Shown: in pieces, positions 12,301 through 23,925 of the stretch
Numbering within the stretch: position 1 is the first letter of the stretch
How the letters are laid out: every line of letters starts with the position of its first letter
Assembly (NCBI RefSeq): GCF_037975245.1
Contig: NC_092563.1
Span: 13,750,001 to 13,814,000, forward strand
Length of the DNA: 64,000 bases
From: Apostichopus japonicus
Taxonomy: Eukaryota > Echinodermata > Holothuroidea > Aspidochirotida > Stichopodidae
Direction of reading: 5' to 3'
Made by a program: the position numbers and the translations under genes
The notes under the pieces: generated by a model
Databases searched by the model: none
Seen by the model: the letters and a program-made list of their open reading frames with translations, nothing else
What the model was told of the DNA's origin: nothing

Positions 12301-15300
12301 CGTAGTTGTCACGGTAGCAGTTTTATTAGTGACGTTTGGACTGGCAGTTGTAGTTGGAACTGCAAAATGACATAAGATAGAGCACGGTATTGAATAAATA
12401 TCCGATTGATAACGATTGATATCCGACATCTTATATCTGTTTGTATTGATCATGGAAATTTCATGTTGCCAATGTGCGGGTTCTCAATGCGCTGAATGCA
12501 TATGAGATAAACTATAGTTTTGTATAATTCATAAGCCCATGAAGAAAGGATAACTTTCTAAATACATTTGAAGAAACAAAGAGGTTTTCACTAGAACAGG
12601 AAGCGAAAGAGCACCAGTAACCTCCAAACTACAAGTCATGTGATCTAGCATCTGACCGCCCCCCACCTCCCAATTAAGTGTCTTTATCCTTGTCAGTTGG
12701 TGGTGGTGGCATTCAGAGGCCAGTTTTTTTAACATTGGAGGCCACTCCGGTTTCATTCCATACAACACAAGAAAACGAAAGGGCGTGGGTTTCAAAACAA
12801 CATAACTACCGAATTTCACATAATGTACGCAAGTAAATCAATAACAGAAAAGTTACTGGGAAGCAAAACACCACTTCAAACTCAGCAAAGAAATAATTGG
12901 CCTCGTTCGATTGATTCATCAGTTCTTATAAAAGTTATCATGATCTGTTAGGAAATTGTAAGCTGTGGCTACCGAAATAGTCTGGTCTACATTCGTTCTT
13001 TTCATTTAATAACCCAGAAATTTCATATTTTTTGTTCCATTTCTGTAAATAGTTTATAAAGCATTTTGCCAAATCCTTGACATGTTGTTCATATCGTTCC
13101 TTCAGATACTCAACGTCATTGAAGTGACAAAAGAATTAACTGTGTGTTTCTATTGAGTTTGCAGTGTTCTGCTCCAAGTCCATCTAACGTGACCAATTCT
13201 TTAATACTACGTGTACGTTATTTTGTGTACATTTTGATAGTTTTACAATCACTTTTCTTGCTTATATCAAGTGGCCATTTTGTATATATTATCAAACCGC
13301 TCCTCTATGTTTGCCATTAAGATCGATATGAAAGTAGCTTTATATAATACTGACAAACTCTTTTTTGGTTGACGTTTGAAGAATTTAGAGTATCGAGGTA
13401 TTTAACATTTGCACAATAGTATAAAAAACAGAGAAAAGTTTTAAATTACCCTGAGTGACAAAAAACGTCAATTGATTTGGGTCATCGATGGCAGTAGACT
13501 CGATTCCACAGTAGGTCGTGGTTCTAGCAGCTCCCGACTCCATTAAGATGTAGTATGACGTCATCTCACTCAGAAACTGAGCAGGAACGACAAATTGAAG
13601 GGTATTGTCACCAGGAAAAAAGACTTGTTGATAATTTTGAGAGTCAACCTGATAGACGTTACTTCCTGTGTGGGTGTGAAGAGATATCATAGTAGATCTG
13701 GATGGTCGAGCAACCTGATGTTGAAAGAAATAGAGTGGGAAAGTTAATCATATATTACATGTATTTTAATAATTATGTTACTATGAATATATTAAATATC
13801 ACTCAGTCAATGGTTTCATATTCAGTAAATGGTCACGATGTAAATTATGGGACATTCCGACTCAAACTAGCACAGACAACGTTATTCCTTGTTTATATAT
13901 ATCATATCATATCATATTTATTATCTAGATGTTCTGAGATAAAGGTTTGTACGTTATCGATGTATCAAATAGGCAATTAAAGTAGGGAATTTAGTAAACA
14001 CTTTGTAGGCTACTGTTTGCAGGTTATTTCGTGCCGTATTGTTCCAGTCATTATAGGCCTTGTAAATCTCTTAAGGATTATGAGGTAGGTATCTAAAAGT
14101 GAAAATTAATCATTTCACTGTTTGGAATTGTTTGTTACTGATACACACGACCGGCAAGGCCATATAGCAGGCCATATGGCAGGCCATATAGCAAGGCCAC
14201 ATAGCAGGCCATATAGCAAGGCCATATAGCAGGCCATATAGCAAGGCCATATAGCATTGCTATTTGTGTGTGAAAACGTGGAGGAAGTCAATGATAAGCT
14301 AATGAGGCTTCTTCGCGAGTTCCTGCTTGCAGGAGGATCTAAAAAATACATGACATCTTACCGCCTGGTCATAGCGTACGAGTACTTGTAAGTCTTCTAG
14401 TGGCGTATGCTCCCCGTTGCCTGGTCGAATAGTAATTATCTCTGGAGGGGGGTCTGCAGGGAATGGAGAAAGCAAACAGAAACATAGTAAAACTTCAGAA
14501 ATTCGGGATATGCCGTATGCTTTCACTTATCCTCCAACCTGCTTGCAATCACGCCCTCTATACTTACCGTACAGTGAGTAGGATTCCCTGTACTTGCTCA
14601 AAACCAACGCACATCCAAATTATGATCTCGCGTTAACTATCAATTACCTCAATCCCTTTTTTGCGATCACAGAAAGAAATATATGCTTTTCCAGAGGCGT
14701 AGTGGTCCATTGGTCTACACGGGTCACCAAAGTCCACAAGGCAAGGCCAAATGTGGTTCAAAATAAATTCGGTCGTGACCCGGGACCCTTGAAACCGTAA
14801 CTACGCCACTGTGATCCATACAACTCTGCAGTCATTTCCACGATAACATATTTGTACCGACACTGATGACAACCTATTATCAACTTTTCGAACACAGGCA
14901 TAATTAAGGGGTAGAAATATGTTAAAAATACGAGACTCAACACAATAGACTTTTCTATTGAAATAAAACAAAATGGTCATGTAATGCTTAAAAGACTTAT
15001 GGGTACCATAAAGTTTTAATTACATAAACATTTTGAGATACTTACTTCCAGTAATGAGGGTTATACATGTCTGTGCACCGACGGATCTGGGAGCAAAAAG
15101 ACGTAAAATAAAGACGTGAAAACCCAATCTGGTATACAGCAGCAAGATCAGATCAGATATAAGATATAACTTGATAGATTTGTAGATACATTATCTCACC
15201 AAGCATTTCTAATGCTGAAGCTTTTACTAAACCCGCAAATGAAATTAAACTACGTCCTTCCAAACAACTACAATTGAAGAGATTTTCTTAACAATACGAA

Positions 15301-18300
15301 AAGAAGCCTACTAGGTGATTTATAAGAAATGTTAATACGGTTCAGACTGAAGTGCTATACATGACAAATGCTTTACATGATGAATGTTGTTTAACGTATT
15401 CTAAAAGGATACTATCCAATGCATATGGCTTTAACAAGAAATAACATTTAGACCGCTGTTTTTGCAATTACGACGGTGTTGTTTTGTTGTTGTTTTCTGT
15501 TTTATTAATTTAATATAACTCCGGCTGGTAGACAGAAAAGTCAGATTGCTGGATTATCGTTTAAAATACCCAACAACTCAGATCAACATTTTCCATATTG
15601 TAGATGGAAAATCAAAGTGTAGGCAATATATGCACTGCTAACTGTCAATATAACTTATGTTTGTACCGAATTAATGAAAACTTACATTACATTTTCCTAC
15701 ATCATACGTGACCATTTCAAAGGTTTTTGTTATTTGTTTCTAATTAAAGGAATTGTCCGGTGGAAGATTTGGATATATCGTCCTCAAAGTTCTAATTATT
15801 CTCTTTCTAACTATGTGAAAATTGTCCCCATTTGACATTTTCTTATTGTAGAAATCTGGATTTCAAATTCACCAACAGCACCGTTTGTTCGAACGCATCA
15901 ATTTGGTGAATGACGTGGTGCAGGCAAATAGGCAAAACGAGCGACTTGAAGTGAGCACTCCCGTTTCCGCAGCACATATTCTCTCGCGTGTACATGCAAA
16001 GGTGATTGCCTGCTATATATTACGTACACATTGCGAACGTACGCATACAGCATACCATGCCCACTTGGTACGTACATAGCGTTGCACATATACACTCTCA
16101 CACTCAAACCACAGTTCTTAAACCGTTCTTTGCAATCGCTGAAATAAAATTCACGGATCAACTTTACAGTAAAGGAAACTTGAAAAGTATTTGGAACATC
16201 GAAAGATGAAACTTGGCGGAATCGATGTCAGAGTAGAATTTAGTACCGAGACGCTTAGGCTTCGCAGAACTGGCCGATTGTAAACGTTAGAGTAGCCTAC
16301 ATGTCAACATTATTCCCATAGGAAATGGACAGCGCAATGTATAAACAACGAACAGTCTGCTTCTCAAAGTTATCTTCTCTTACACTAAATCATGAAATTA
16401 TCGATGCTCTGTGTAGTATGCCGACTTAACGATATTTTTTTGTATAATTAATATAATTATATAAGGAAGAAATTAATCTGTATTCAAACGCGGTGCTTGT
16501 TGTGGATACTGTAGGAACTGTATGGAACGTGGATTATGTCGCAATCTACATTTGCGAAGATTCGTTACTGTTCAAAGTATATTTGAAATATCCATCCTAA
16601 ACGATTAAAAAATGGTTTTTCTGTCAAACGCAACATTAGCGTTTCTCATATTTTGAAAACATGTTTGGAAAATTATTTTTCGTTTTTGAAGGTTACTTCT
16701 AAGGCCTACCAGACAATTCGTTTAAAGTATATAAGCCAGAATTGTTCGGGGATTCGTCCTGAACATATTTGTCTACCGAGAGAAATTTTGGTGAGCTAAA
16801 ATAAAATCTAAGATTTTTTTTAACTGATAACATTTAAGTGATATACCCACCCAAGGTTTGTCTCCGCATTAAAGCACATGATTTCTTCTTCTCCAATTGT
16901 GATTGGGTTCCAAGTAGTATTTATATAGTAATCCGTAGGCAGGCCGTCAGGGTAAGGTAAGAGTTCAGATTTGATCATTCCAGACGGTGATATTGTTGTT
17001 ATTTCAGTAATGCTGATTGAAAAGCAGGAAGATAAGTACATAAGGGACACTTGAAATCATCACTGCTTATACTTACAAAATTCTGTTCTCTCCATGTTTT
17101 TAACTGATGAATGTGGACATAAACGGCGTAGAAAGTTAGTTGGAACGAGAATAGATTCAAATACAAAACAAAAACACCCCCCCCCCCCCGCACATTGCAA
17201 CCAGCAACATTATAGACATGTCTTTGCATTACTATTATTTTGGTATAAACTTTTAGTATATGTAATACCAGATAAATTGTGTATGCGTTATATATTATAC
17301 TAATATTTTATGACTTTTATGACAAGTCCAGAAACAGTGACCGACAGTAAATAGGGATATAAAGAACTTAAAATATTGGTTTCTTACAAATCAAGATGAC
17401 ATGCATCCACGACCGACTGACCGAGAACACTTTTATCTCTGCACACGAATGAGAATGAATGTCTAGCAAAACATGTCAGTATTTACATCATAAGTAGAGG
17501 AAAGAAAGGAAAAAGGGTTCTGGCGCTGTCGAAAAAACTTTGTCTGTAAACTATTGGAATCGACAAATATAAAACAGAAACAAACAATGATCACGTAAAC
17601 CAGTTATAATTTAGAAACTTTAACAATATATACAATGCAATTCTAATCTCAAGGGAGTACATCTCACTGAGACATAATTCAACTATCTAGGGAAACGCTT
17701 CTCAACATCTTGGAATAATATAGAGAGTACGTACCTCTATCGATCAAGTACTTATCAAAACTGTGTTTTTTATCTGTTTGTCATGCATGAAACTTGATGA
17801 TAAGAAGTATTGTTCTACTTTTAGGAGAGAAAACAACTTTTTCGGTTGTGGTATAAGTTTTATTTTTTTATATTTTGTCAAAAGTTGCAACTTCTATCCC
17901 CTTGTTCCCTTTTGCCTTCCAGTAGCATGCATTATCGCAAATAAAATGAAGTCGACTGACTTCATTTTAGTGGAATTAATTTTGATCGGACAGACTGACA
18001 TGAAGGAAGTATCTTTCATTATCTACTAATGTCTTTATTTGTTTACCTGACATTCGCGGAACTGGTCCTAGCGATGATCGGTTCATGGTAGGTGCCGTTC
18101 TCTGGAATACCTACACAAGAAGCCGGGACCCGTGTTGGAGGAATAAAGACAGGTTGATCTAAGCAAGAGACTGAACTGCTGAACACATCCACAAGGAATT
18201 GCAGTGGTATATAACTGAGAGGTTGTGTTGAAGTTGGTGTCGCAAAATCCATGATTTCTATAGAAACGCCGTAAAGCCCAACCGATGTCCAAGTCGTATC

Positions 18301-21300
18301 CCATGTGATAACACATGTTTCCTATTGAACGAAAGTTACAGGAAAGAAAATGAGTGTCCCAACAATTCTACAGGGCATGCACCCACAATCAAAAGCAGTT
18401 CTTTTCCCGATCAGAGCACTACACGAGGAACCGTACCTTAGTAATTCGGTCAGTATCCGACTTACATCATAAGTATGCTAAATATGTATATCATTTGGAG
18501 CTTTCAAGACGACCAGAAGTATATAACAGATAATGTGTAATGAGTTGACAGAATCGTGAAGAATTTAAAGAATAGTACAAAAGAGTGAAGGACTTCCATC
18601 TCTGTTGATGCAGCTTGTCCATTGATAAACAAGACTTGTAGAATTTCTGGTCATACTACTATGATTCTGAATAGGATGGTTCCCTTTACACTTAAAATAG
18701 AAACATGCCAAAAATGGTTCTAAACATAATGAAAACGTATACAAATATGATAAAAGGTTTTGAAAGACTACGGTCGTTCTGTTCCTTAAATTTAACACAC
18801 CATCAAAATTAAAGTATGCTTGGATGAAATTTTCCAATAACTTGTACAACACAATGTTTCAGTTTATCAAACATAGTAACGGTATTTAGTAATAACATTA
18901 ACAATAATTGCAAGAAATCACACTACAAATCACACTACACTTAATGTTGGTTTGTAACTTTTCCGATGACTGCAATATTTGATACGTCTCAATTAATATA
19001 ATAATAATAATAACATGTATATTTAAATATATTTATATATGTATGTATATCAACTTCCATGGCCTAGTTGATATGGGTGTCCACATATAAAGCGGAAGGC
19101 CCGGGTTCGAATCCCGGTGGAGGCTGGAGGTCTTTGCGCTGTTCTGGATTTTCCAACTCATTACAATTTCAAATGTAAACAAACATACACACACATACGA
19201 CCTTACATGTATGAATACACCCATACACACACCCAAACGCAAACATACATTTAATCATCGTGATCTTTGAAATCATTGATATCATTTGAGCTTGTTTTGG
19301 CGATTCATAACATATACCTATTACGTTACTCTTTGGATAAGGCCTTACATTATCAAGCACAGCTCCAGGTAGTTGAAAGCAACCAGTACCACAATTAGTT
19401 GCCCAGAAACACCTGACGTCGTCACCATCCGGATCAGCCACTGGAATAAGTAGAAAGAAAAGATTAGAAATGAAATCATTCCTATTGTAACGTTGCTAAT
19501 TCGCCAGCTTTAGTGCCACCAAAGGTTGCTTTTACTGTCATGATGTAATTGTTAGCTCGTAAAACACATACGGTACGAAACGATAATTGAAAGGAATTCA
19601 CCAGTCACATCGTGTTAGTCATTTGAAAAGATTGCCTGGAAGTGTCTGCATGTTTAGGTCAAACCCACATCGTCGTAGCAATTTGAGTCTTTGAGACTTT
19701 CTTTTTGAAATTCATGACTGTATATATGGAAACAATCGAGTTAGTGATGTCACCATGGCAATGGAGCTGTATTGTCCTTGTTTTTCTTCATAATGTGCGA
19801 ATTATTGGAATAATATTTTAACAATTAAGAAAATGCAAAGAACATCGATAGCTAAACAAAAGTCGCCCCCCCCCCCCCTCCAAGAAAAAATTGTATCACA
19901 TTACAAGTATAATATTAACGAAAATGTTATAAAAGGTAATAAAAGCAATTCAAAGAACATCTGCAATGATGACATTACGTATATTATATATAGAAAGTGA
20001 AGATTTTGAAGAACATGTGTCATAATGACATCAAATGATGGGGGAAAAGAGGGAGAAACATCTTCAGAAACAGAACATCTAGTGCCGAGAGCAAGTTACT
20101 CATTAAAATGAGGTTGCCCAATAGCAACGTGGAATACTTTTGTCTTTCTTTGTCAGTATCACATTTTCTGTCTCAGGAATATTCCTTTAAAATAATTGTT
20201 GGAAATATGAGAGAGAGACGAGTCCTTTAAGGTCTTACCAGGTATAGTAATGGTGTTGTGACATTCTCGGTGATACCGTAGAATAGGCAGTGTTGTAGTT
20301 GTCGGTGATGAGTTAATACGACCGGTGTCATTACGAACACTCAAGTCAATCGCCGCCATTAAAAACCAATCCCCACCTGCGTAGTTCATTAAACTTATCC
20401 AACAGCATCCAGAAAACCTGAGAAAGAACAACATAAGACGACAGTTCTGCTTTGACGGATGTTTTTGTTGTGTGTTGTATGTATCAGTGTCAATGATGGT
20501 CTTTGAGACGGAAGCACTCTACTTTTTTGTGTGAAATGGTGGTGAGGTTGGGTCGGGGAATGGATGCGAGGTTGTGAGGGATCAGGGTGAAGGTGGATTG
20601 GCTTCAGTTTACATCCTCGAGACTAACTTAAATTCCTTCGTACATCATCTTATATCAATGCCTCTGCTACAGTTTGTAGACATTATACTCTCGATACAGC
20701 AGTGACAGAGTAAATTCATTTTATGCATGATATTCACCTTGAGTTGGTGAGAGAGAACAAGAGGGCGGAGAACTTACCAAACTTGGAAATGGGGAATATT
20801 TGGTTGATAAAAGCCAGAGCTAACCCCACTGGTCCAGTCTTCCGACTCACTAAAATCCGTGCAAACATAGGAGAGCTGTTGATTCAGTCCATAGCAATTG
20901 CAATCCAATGATCCTTCTCCATCAAGCAGATTGCCTCCAGCAATGTGTTCATCCGTACAATAATGATGACTGCCTGCACTCCGTCGCCATGACATTCGGT
21001 AAGATATTTCAATCTATTGTGAAATTGAATAATGAACAAAGGAATGTTTTAAGGCATGTTTGAAAGGTCCCTGGTTCTTTAAGTTCTAGCAAAGATACCG
21101 CGTGTAAGTTAGGAATCATCCCCACACCCCCGCTCGGTGTTTTCAGCATCAGAACAAGGTAAATAGGTGTTGAACCTTTACAACGCGTTTACATTGCACC
21201 ACGTGCTTGGTATCTGACCCCTCGCTTGTGATCACCGAACTGGAAATTGAGCATTGCTTTATAGAAAGAAAGGCGCAAAACTGTAAGCCGTGTCACGTGC

Positions 21301-23925
21301 ATGTACTGTAAATTGTGTCAAGTAACGCGCATAACAAACATCAACGGAAGTTAAAAGTCATCAGTGATCTCGGGTCAACCCCGCTGCGTCTACATAGCAA
21401 ATTTAACACCGAGGGCGGGATTTGATTCTTCCTCGAACTAGCCTGTCGCGGGGTTACAATCTTGGGGCCTGATCCACGTTTACACGACAAACCAATCAGA
21501 TCCCGAGCGCGGGATTATCACGATCATTATCACGATAGTGGTCTAACGTTGACGGAGCCATAGTCTATAAACCCGGCCCCTTTGCGCACGTCACTGCTTT
21601 GTCAAGCATTGGTAAACTAACCTACGTTGAGTTGGATAATATTTCCCACATAGTGAATTTCAAAACAAAGCATTATTTTGTTGCACATAGTATGAATACA
21701 AAGACTGTTTGCCCTTTTTGCCATGTAAGCTTCAATTTGTTATATTGTTCAAGTTGAGGAAAATCAAGGTAAATATAGACAAATAATATAACTAAGACGT
21801 TTCTTTGGAAATTTGTTTTCAATTTGTTAAAGATAGTATCCCCTTAGTTTATTCCATTGCAGAAAATTGAACTTTCATTTTATATTTCATATCACTTTCA
21901 ATGGCGGGAAGAATACTTTAACAAGGAGGAGTGTCCCTGGGGCGGTTGAAGCCGTTTCGAATGTATGAAAGTCCCCCCCCCCTACAAAACCAAACAAATA
22001 TAGACGTTCAATGGTGCATAAATTAGGTCTATAATAACTCTACCACCCCATCACCATGGATCCGCATTGGAATTTTAAAATAATATTGGAAATTGTAAAA
22101 GTTCTGGGTCATTTCTACGTTCATATTTAATTTATGAAATGCACTTTTATCTATATAAAAGTCTATATAAAACAAAATTATGAAATGAACAATACCTATA
22201 ATGCAATCAACAGTATGAGAGCCTTTTCGGCAGTTGGGGGGGGGGGGGGTGGTAGTGTAAAAACGCACCTGTATAAAGTGCACATCACGAGGAGAGTAGT
22301 GGGATGGGGAACACGTTCTATCCCCAACCCAAGTATCATCGCTAGTCAAATTTTATTTTATGAAAGTTTCATGTATACAATCATTCTAATTTGTCATATT
22401 ACCAGGGTCCGTACATTCACCATTTGTCGACAGGGATGTTAATCGAATTCAGGACCGACTCCCCCTTTTGCGACCAAAATACAAGCTGAACAATGGTTTC
22501 TAAAAGTAAATCAACTTCCCCTACAGCAGCAACTTGCTTTATAATAGCAAATGTACACAGTTAATATTGAATGAAAGCCCAGTCAGAAGCTGCAGCACTG
22601 CACTTAAATCTTGTTCGTTTTTGCCGCGATTTTGGAGGGCAAAAGAACATTTCAGAAAAATGATGAATTACACCCACAGTTCTCTGGAATGAGGCTAGTG
22701 AGGGTACAGAAGGCGAGGCCCCCGGGAGCTCATGTGTGTTTAGATCTTCTCTGTTCTCTCGTAACGAGTATAATGTGCGAGAGAGATATAATTCAATATC
22801 TATGGAATTGATTGTGTTTTGCGGTTTTTTGTTTGTTTTCTCGCAGCAACTTTAAAGCGCAAAAGCACATGTCAGAAAGATGAATTTAATTAGCTATTTG
22901 GAAGGTAGTCCAAACCCGGTGCAGTGCAGACGGTTCTTTTGTAGCAATTTAGAATTCAATTTCATTGGAATGTTTTTCAAAGCCGCTGTGCAGGATTAGG
23001 GGGAAAAGCCCCCCGACGTTTTAGCATTTTGTTAGCATAAGATATTAAAATGAAACAAAACTGTTATCAAATTGCTTATCCACTAAAGAGCCTGTGTAAG
23101 AGAATATGTAAAAGTAAGTTGGCCTGACGTTTCGATCCTAGCAGGATCTTCTTTAGAGGCTAACTGACAAGCATAATATAGATACTCAAATACAAAAAAC
23201 CGGAGGGAGACAAGCATTATGTAGGTAGGGGCGACCACCATTCCCCCCTTTTTTGCCGCCACTGGACTAAGTAAGCAATTTGCCATCCATACGGTATATC
23301 ACAACAGGTATTGTCCGAGCATATACATTCTGCTTTGAAAAAAACATAACTTACATTACTTTCTAACTTGCTTACAAAACTTATGTACACTTGCAGCAAA
23401 AAAGAATGGTAATCGAATCACTTTGCTCATTTCAAGTCAGACGTTCCCGCTGTTAGTTCTAATCAAAAGAACGGGCGCATGCCAACTATCTATCTCTATG
23501 CTCTAGAAAAATAAAAACAGTTACCGGAACGTTACCACTCCCCTCTCTCTTTCTCTCTACTACCCCAAGCGAATCCCTCCGTCGCTACTACCACCATGAA
23601 TGCACTTATTCTAGTGCATGGGCCCGTGCACTCTAAAGAAAAGTCGTGGAAATATTTAAAACAAAACGATAGTTAGGTATTTATCCAACCAGCAAATAAT
23701 AACATAAAACATAACGTGTAGAAGAAAAACTGAAAATGAAGAGAGAAGATGACGTAATTAAAATAAATTAACAAATTCATGTACCTGTGGAATGTTGCTT
23801 TGATTACTACTAGGTATAGGGTCGACAGGTCGCCAGGTAATGAGACCTCCTCTAAAATGAGATGCCTCTGTCTCACCGATCGAAATTGAAAACGCAAGTA
23901 ACAGGATGACCCAAGGAGCAGACAT
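9187..23925 (-). CDS. ZP-domain type I membrane protein, 14 exons, 874 aa
   Basis: Assembled by reading GT-AG junctions on the minus strand: join of 23925-23785, 21013-20778, 20417-20239, 19440-19349, 18321-18047, 17012-16851, 15086-15046, 14453-14362, 13714-13450, 12359-12085, 11461-11073, 10889-10775, 9892-9718, 9374-9187. This gives 2625 nt with every phase consistent and one final stop. Residues 1-21 are a signal peptide, followed by SHFRGGLITWRPVDP. Residues 22 to about 490 form a Cys-containing ectodomain that I do not recognise as a named domain. Residues 495-525 are a Thr/Asn/Asp linker. ZP-N starts near 527 (LRCGPTSFQIDIP, then Cys in NPGCMSF, LTGCGNQ, PFTCEY) and ZP-C follows (RSCRATP, DGCGAN, VHCEVIVCD, ECRRGCEE). 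RYRR at 781-784 fits the furin site, RGPILLEG the external hydrophobic patch, and about 828-851 the membrane helix. In ZP proteins, cleavage at such a site releases the ectodomain for filament assembly; that role here is inferred. Confidence 0.9.
9718..9892 (-). CDS. ZP gene exon 13 (ZP-C end, furin site, hydrophobic patch; residues 755-813)
   Basis: Acceptor TTTTTGCCATAAG, donor GACTC|GTAAGTT, phase 0 in and 1 out. It encodes VWVHCEVIVCD, ECRRGCEE, then SRYRR (furin-type site) and LVRGPILLEGID, which fits the external hydrophobic patch that blocks premature polymerisation in ZP proteins. Confidence 0.92.
10775..10889 (-). CDS. ZP gene exon 12 (ZP-C, residues 716-754)
   Basis: Acceptor CTCTTTTCACAG, donor TCACAG|GTGAGA, phase 2 in and 0 out. 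It encodes GCGANNAAVRVLTPQ and FEISSFRFRRDIGNEYSQ, the strand just before the ZP-C Cys pair in exon 13. The frame stays open beyond the donor, but the ZP pattern requires the splice. Confidence 0.9.
11073..11461 (-). CDS. ZP gene exon 11 (ZP-N end and ZP-C start, residues 587-716)
   Basis: Acceptor TCGCTTCAAAG, donor GACGG|GTAAGTAAG, phase 0 in and 2 out. The fourth ZP-N Cys is in QIPFTCEYDRS. The ZP-C part includes LFFRAELLRAADNLEIHLRS and the Cys of RSCRATPSPN, both typical ZP-C positions. Confidence 0.92.
12085..12359 (-). CDS. ZP gene exon 10 (Thr-rich linker and ZP-N start, residues 495-586)
   Basis: Acceptor CATTTTGCAG, donor TACACG|GTATGA, phase 1 in and 0 out. A VPTTTASPNVTNKTATVTTT linker and an acidic NDDDDFGDE run lead into IVLRCGPTSFQIDIPRKLVE, the first strand and first Cys of ZP-N. 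Two more ZP-N cysteines lie in NPGCMSF and LTGCGNQYT. Confidence 0.92.
13450..13714 (-). CDS. ZP gene exon 9 (residues 407-495)
   Basis: Acceptor TTTCTTTCAACATCAG, donor ACTCAGG|GTAATT, phase 0 in and 1 out. It encodes a beta-rich stretch starting VARPSRSTMISLHTHTGS and ending DDPNQLTFFVTQ. Together with exon 8 it may form one extracellular beta-sandwich before the ZP module. Confidence 0.87.
14153..14255. repeat. Minisatellite (GGCCATATAGCA)n in ZP intron 8
   Basis: About eight units of GGCCATATAGCA(AG), 12-14 bp, with occasional single-base changes. Confidence 0.92.
14362..14453 (-). CDS. ZP gene exon 8 (residues 376-406)
   Basis: Acceptor CATTCCCTGCAG, donor CAGGCG|GTAAGATG, phase 1 in and 0 out. 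It encodes PPPEIITIRPGNGEHTPLED, then LQVLVRYDQA, so it begins with a Pro-rich interdomain linker. Confidence 0.87.
14692..14811. mobile_element. Short 120-bp MITE-like element in ZP intron 7
   Basis: Ends CAGAGGCGTAGT and ACTACGCCACTG are inverted repeats (11 of 12). No target-site duplication could be found, so the limits are less sure. Confidence 0.45.
15046..15086 (-). CDS. ZP gene exon 7, 41-nt microexon (residues 362-376)
   Basis: Acceptor TTTTTGCTCCCAG, donor TGGAA|GTAAGTAT, phase 2 in and 1 out. It encodes SVGAQTCITLITG. The 41-nt exon is needed to keep frame between exons 6 and 8, and both of its splice sites are strong. Confidence 0.82.
16851..17012 (-). CDS. ZP gene exon 6 (residues 308-362)
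   Basis: Acceptor TGCTTTTCAATCAG, donor CTTGG|GTGGGT, phase 2 in and out. It encodes SITEITTISPSGMIKSELLP and ends GEEEIMCFNAETNLG, which joins smoothly to SVGAQTCITL in exon 7. Confidence 0.84.
18047..18321 (-). CDS. ZP gene exon 5 (residues 217-308)
   Basis: Acceptor TTCGTTCAATAG, donor TGTCAG|GTAAAC, phase 0 in and 2 out. It encodes ETCVITWDTTWTSVGLYGVS, then the beta-rich LSYIPLQFLVDVFSSSVSC and a Cys-flanked Pro-rich loop. The pattern suggests an immunoglobulin-like or HYR-like fold, which is an inference. Confidence 0.88.
19052..19170 (+). mobile_element. tRNA-derived SINE, near full length
   Basis: The head reads like a tRNA: ACTTCCA pairs with TGGAGG, A-box-like TGGCCTAGTTGATATGGG, B-box GGTTCGAATCC. 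It runs into a tail ending CTGTTCTGGATTTTCCAACT then CATTACAATTTC. The same tail recurs at 50150, 50296 and 62896, next to (TA)n arrays, so this is a dispersed SINE rather than a tRNA gene. It sits in ZP intron 4. Confidence 0.78.
19349..19440 (-). CDS. ZP gene exon 4 (residues 186-216)
   Basis: Acceptor ACTTATTCCAG, donor GATAAT|GTAAGG, phase 1 in and 0 out. It encodes ADPDGDDVRCFWATNCGTGC and then LPGAVLDN. The open frame continues past this donor, but only this donor keeps frame with exon 5 (ETCVITWDTTW). Confidence 0.85.
20239..20417 (-). CDS. ZP gene exon 3 (residues 126-186)
   Basis: Acceptor CTTTCTCAG, donor CCTG|GTAAGACC, phase 2 in and 1 out. It encodes FSGCCWISLMNYAGGDWF and then a VRNDTGRINSSP stretch with an N-glycosylation sequon. 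Confidence 0.88.
20778..21013 (-). CDS. ZP gene exon 2 (residues 48-126)
   Basis: Acceptor TTCACAATAG, donor TTTG|GTAAGTT, phase 0 in and 2 out. It encodes IEISYRMSWRRSAGSHHYC followed by a Cys-rich stretch ending HFQV. The reading runs in frame from exon 1 and into exon 3. Confidence 0.88.
23043..23220 (-). mobile_element. Penelope-type repeat with hammerhead motif (ZP intron 1)
   Basis: Its 23043-23132 part is matched at 36076-36161. The middle carries the hammerhead fold described separately. No coding part of the element is present. Confidence 0.55.
23122..23160 (-). ncRNA. Hammerhead ribozyme motif, core base mutated
   Basis: Minus strand: stem I GCCT / AGGC, core CTAAAGA (canonical CTGANGA, so the core G is A here), stem II GATCC / GGATC with loop TGCTA, then GAAA, CGT and the cleavage-site C. 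The pattern fits the minimal hammerhead variants known from Penelope-like elements, where stem III is a tiny palindrome (ACGT here). The mutated core G should abolish cleavage. Confidence 0.68.
23226..23264 (-). mobile_element. Single hAT-type terminal end
   Basis: Minus strand begins CAGTGGCGGCAAAAAAGGGG, like the ends of the elements at 47347 and 61953. No partner end found. Confidence 0.4.
23785..23925 (-). CDS. ZP gene exon 1 (signal peptide, residues 1-47)
   Basis: ATG at 23925 opens MSAPWVILLLAFSISIG, a clear signal peptide with likely cleavage before SHFRGG. The donor is CAG|GTACAT and the exon ends in phase 0. The SHFRGG...ITWRP sequence directly after the signal resembles, from memory, the start of other invertebrate secreted proteins; this is not verified. 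Confidence 0.88.

Noticed and set aside
18083-18316. Frame starting MCYHMGYDLDIG on the minus strand
   Set aside because: It is a shadow of ZP exon 5; the true frame is fixed by splicing and by the ETCVITW reading.
19052-19125. tRNA gene
   Set aside because: It has A and B boxes and a pairable acceptor stem, but the sequence runs into a conserved tail that recurs elsewhere, so it is the head of a SINE.
19169-19348. Extension of ZP exon 4 past position 19349
   Set aside because: The frame is open, but only the GATAAT|GTAAGG donor keeps phase with exon 5.
21160-21560. Possible MITE with GGGTTGACCCG-like segments
   Set aside because: No matching terminal repeats or target duplication could be found.
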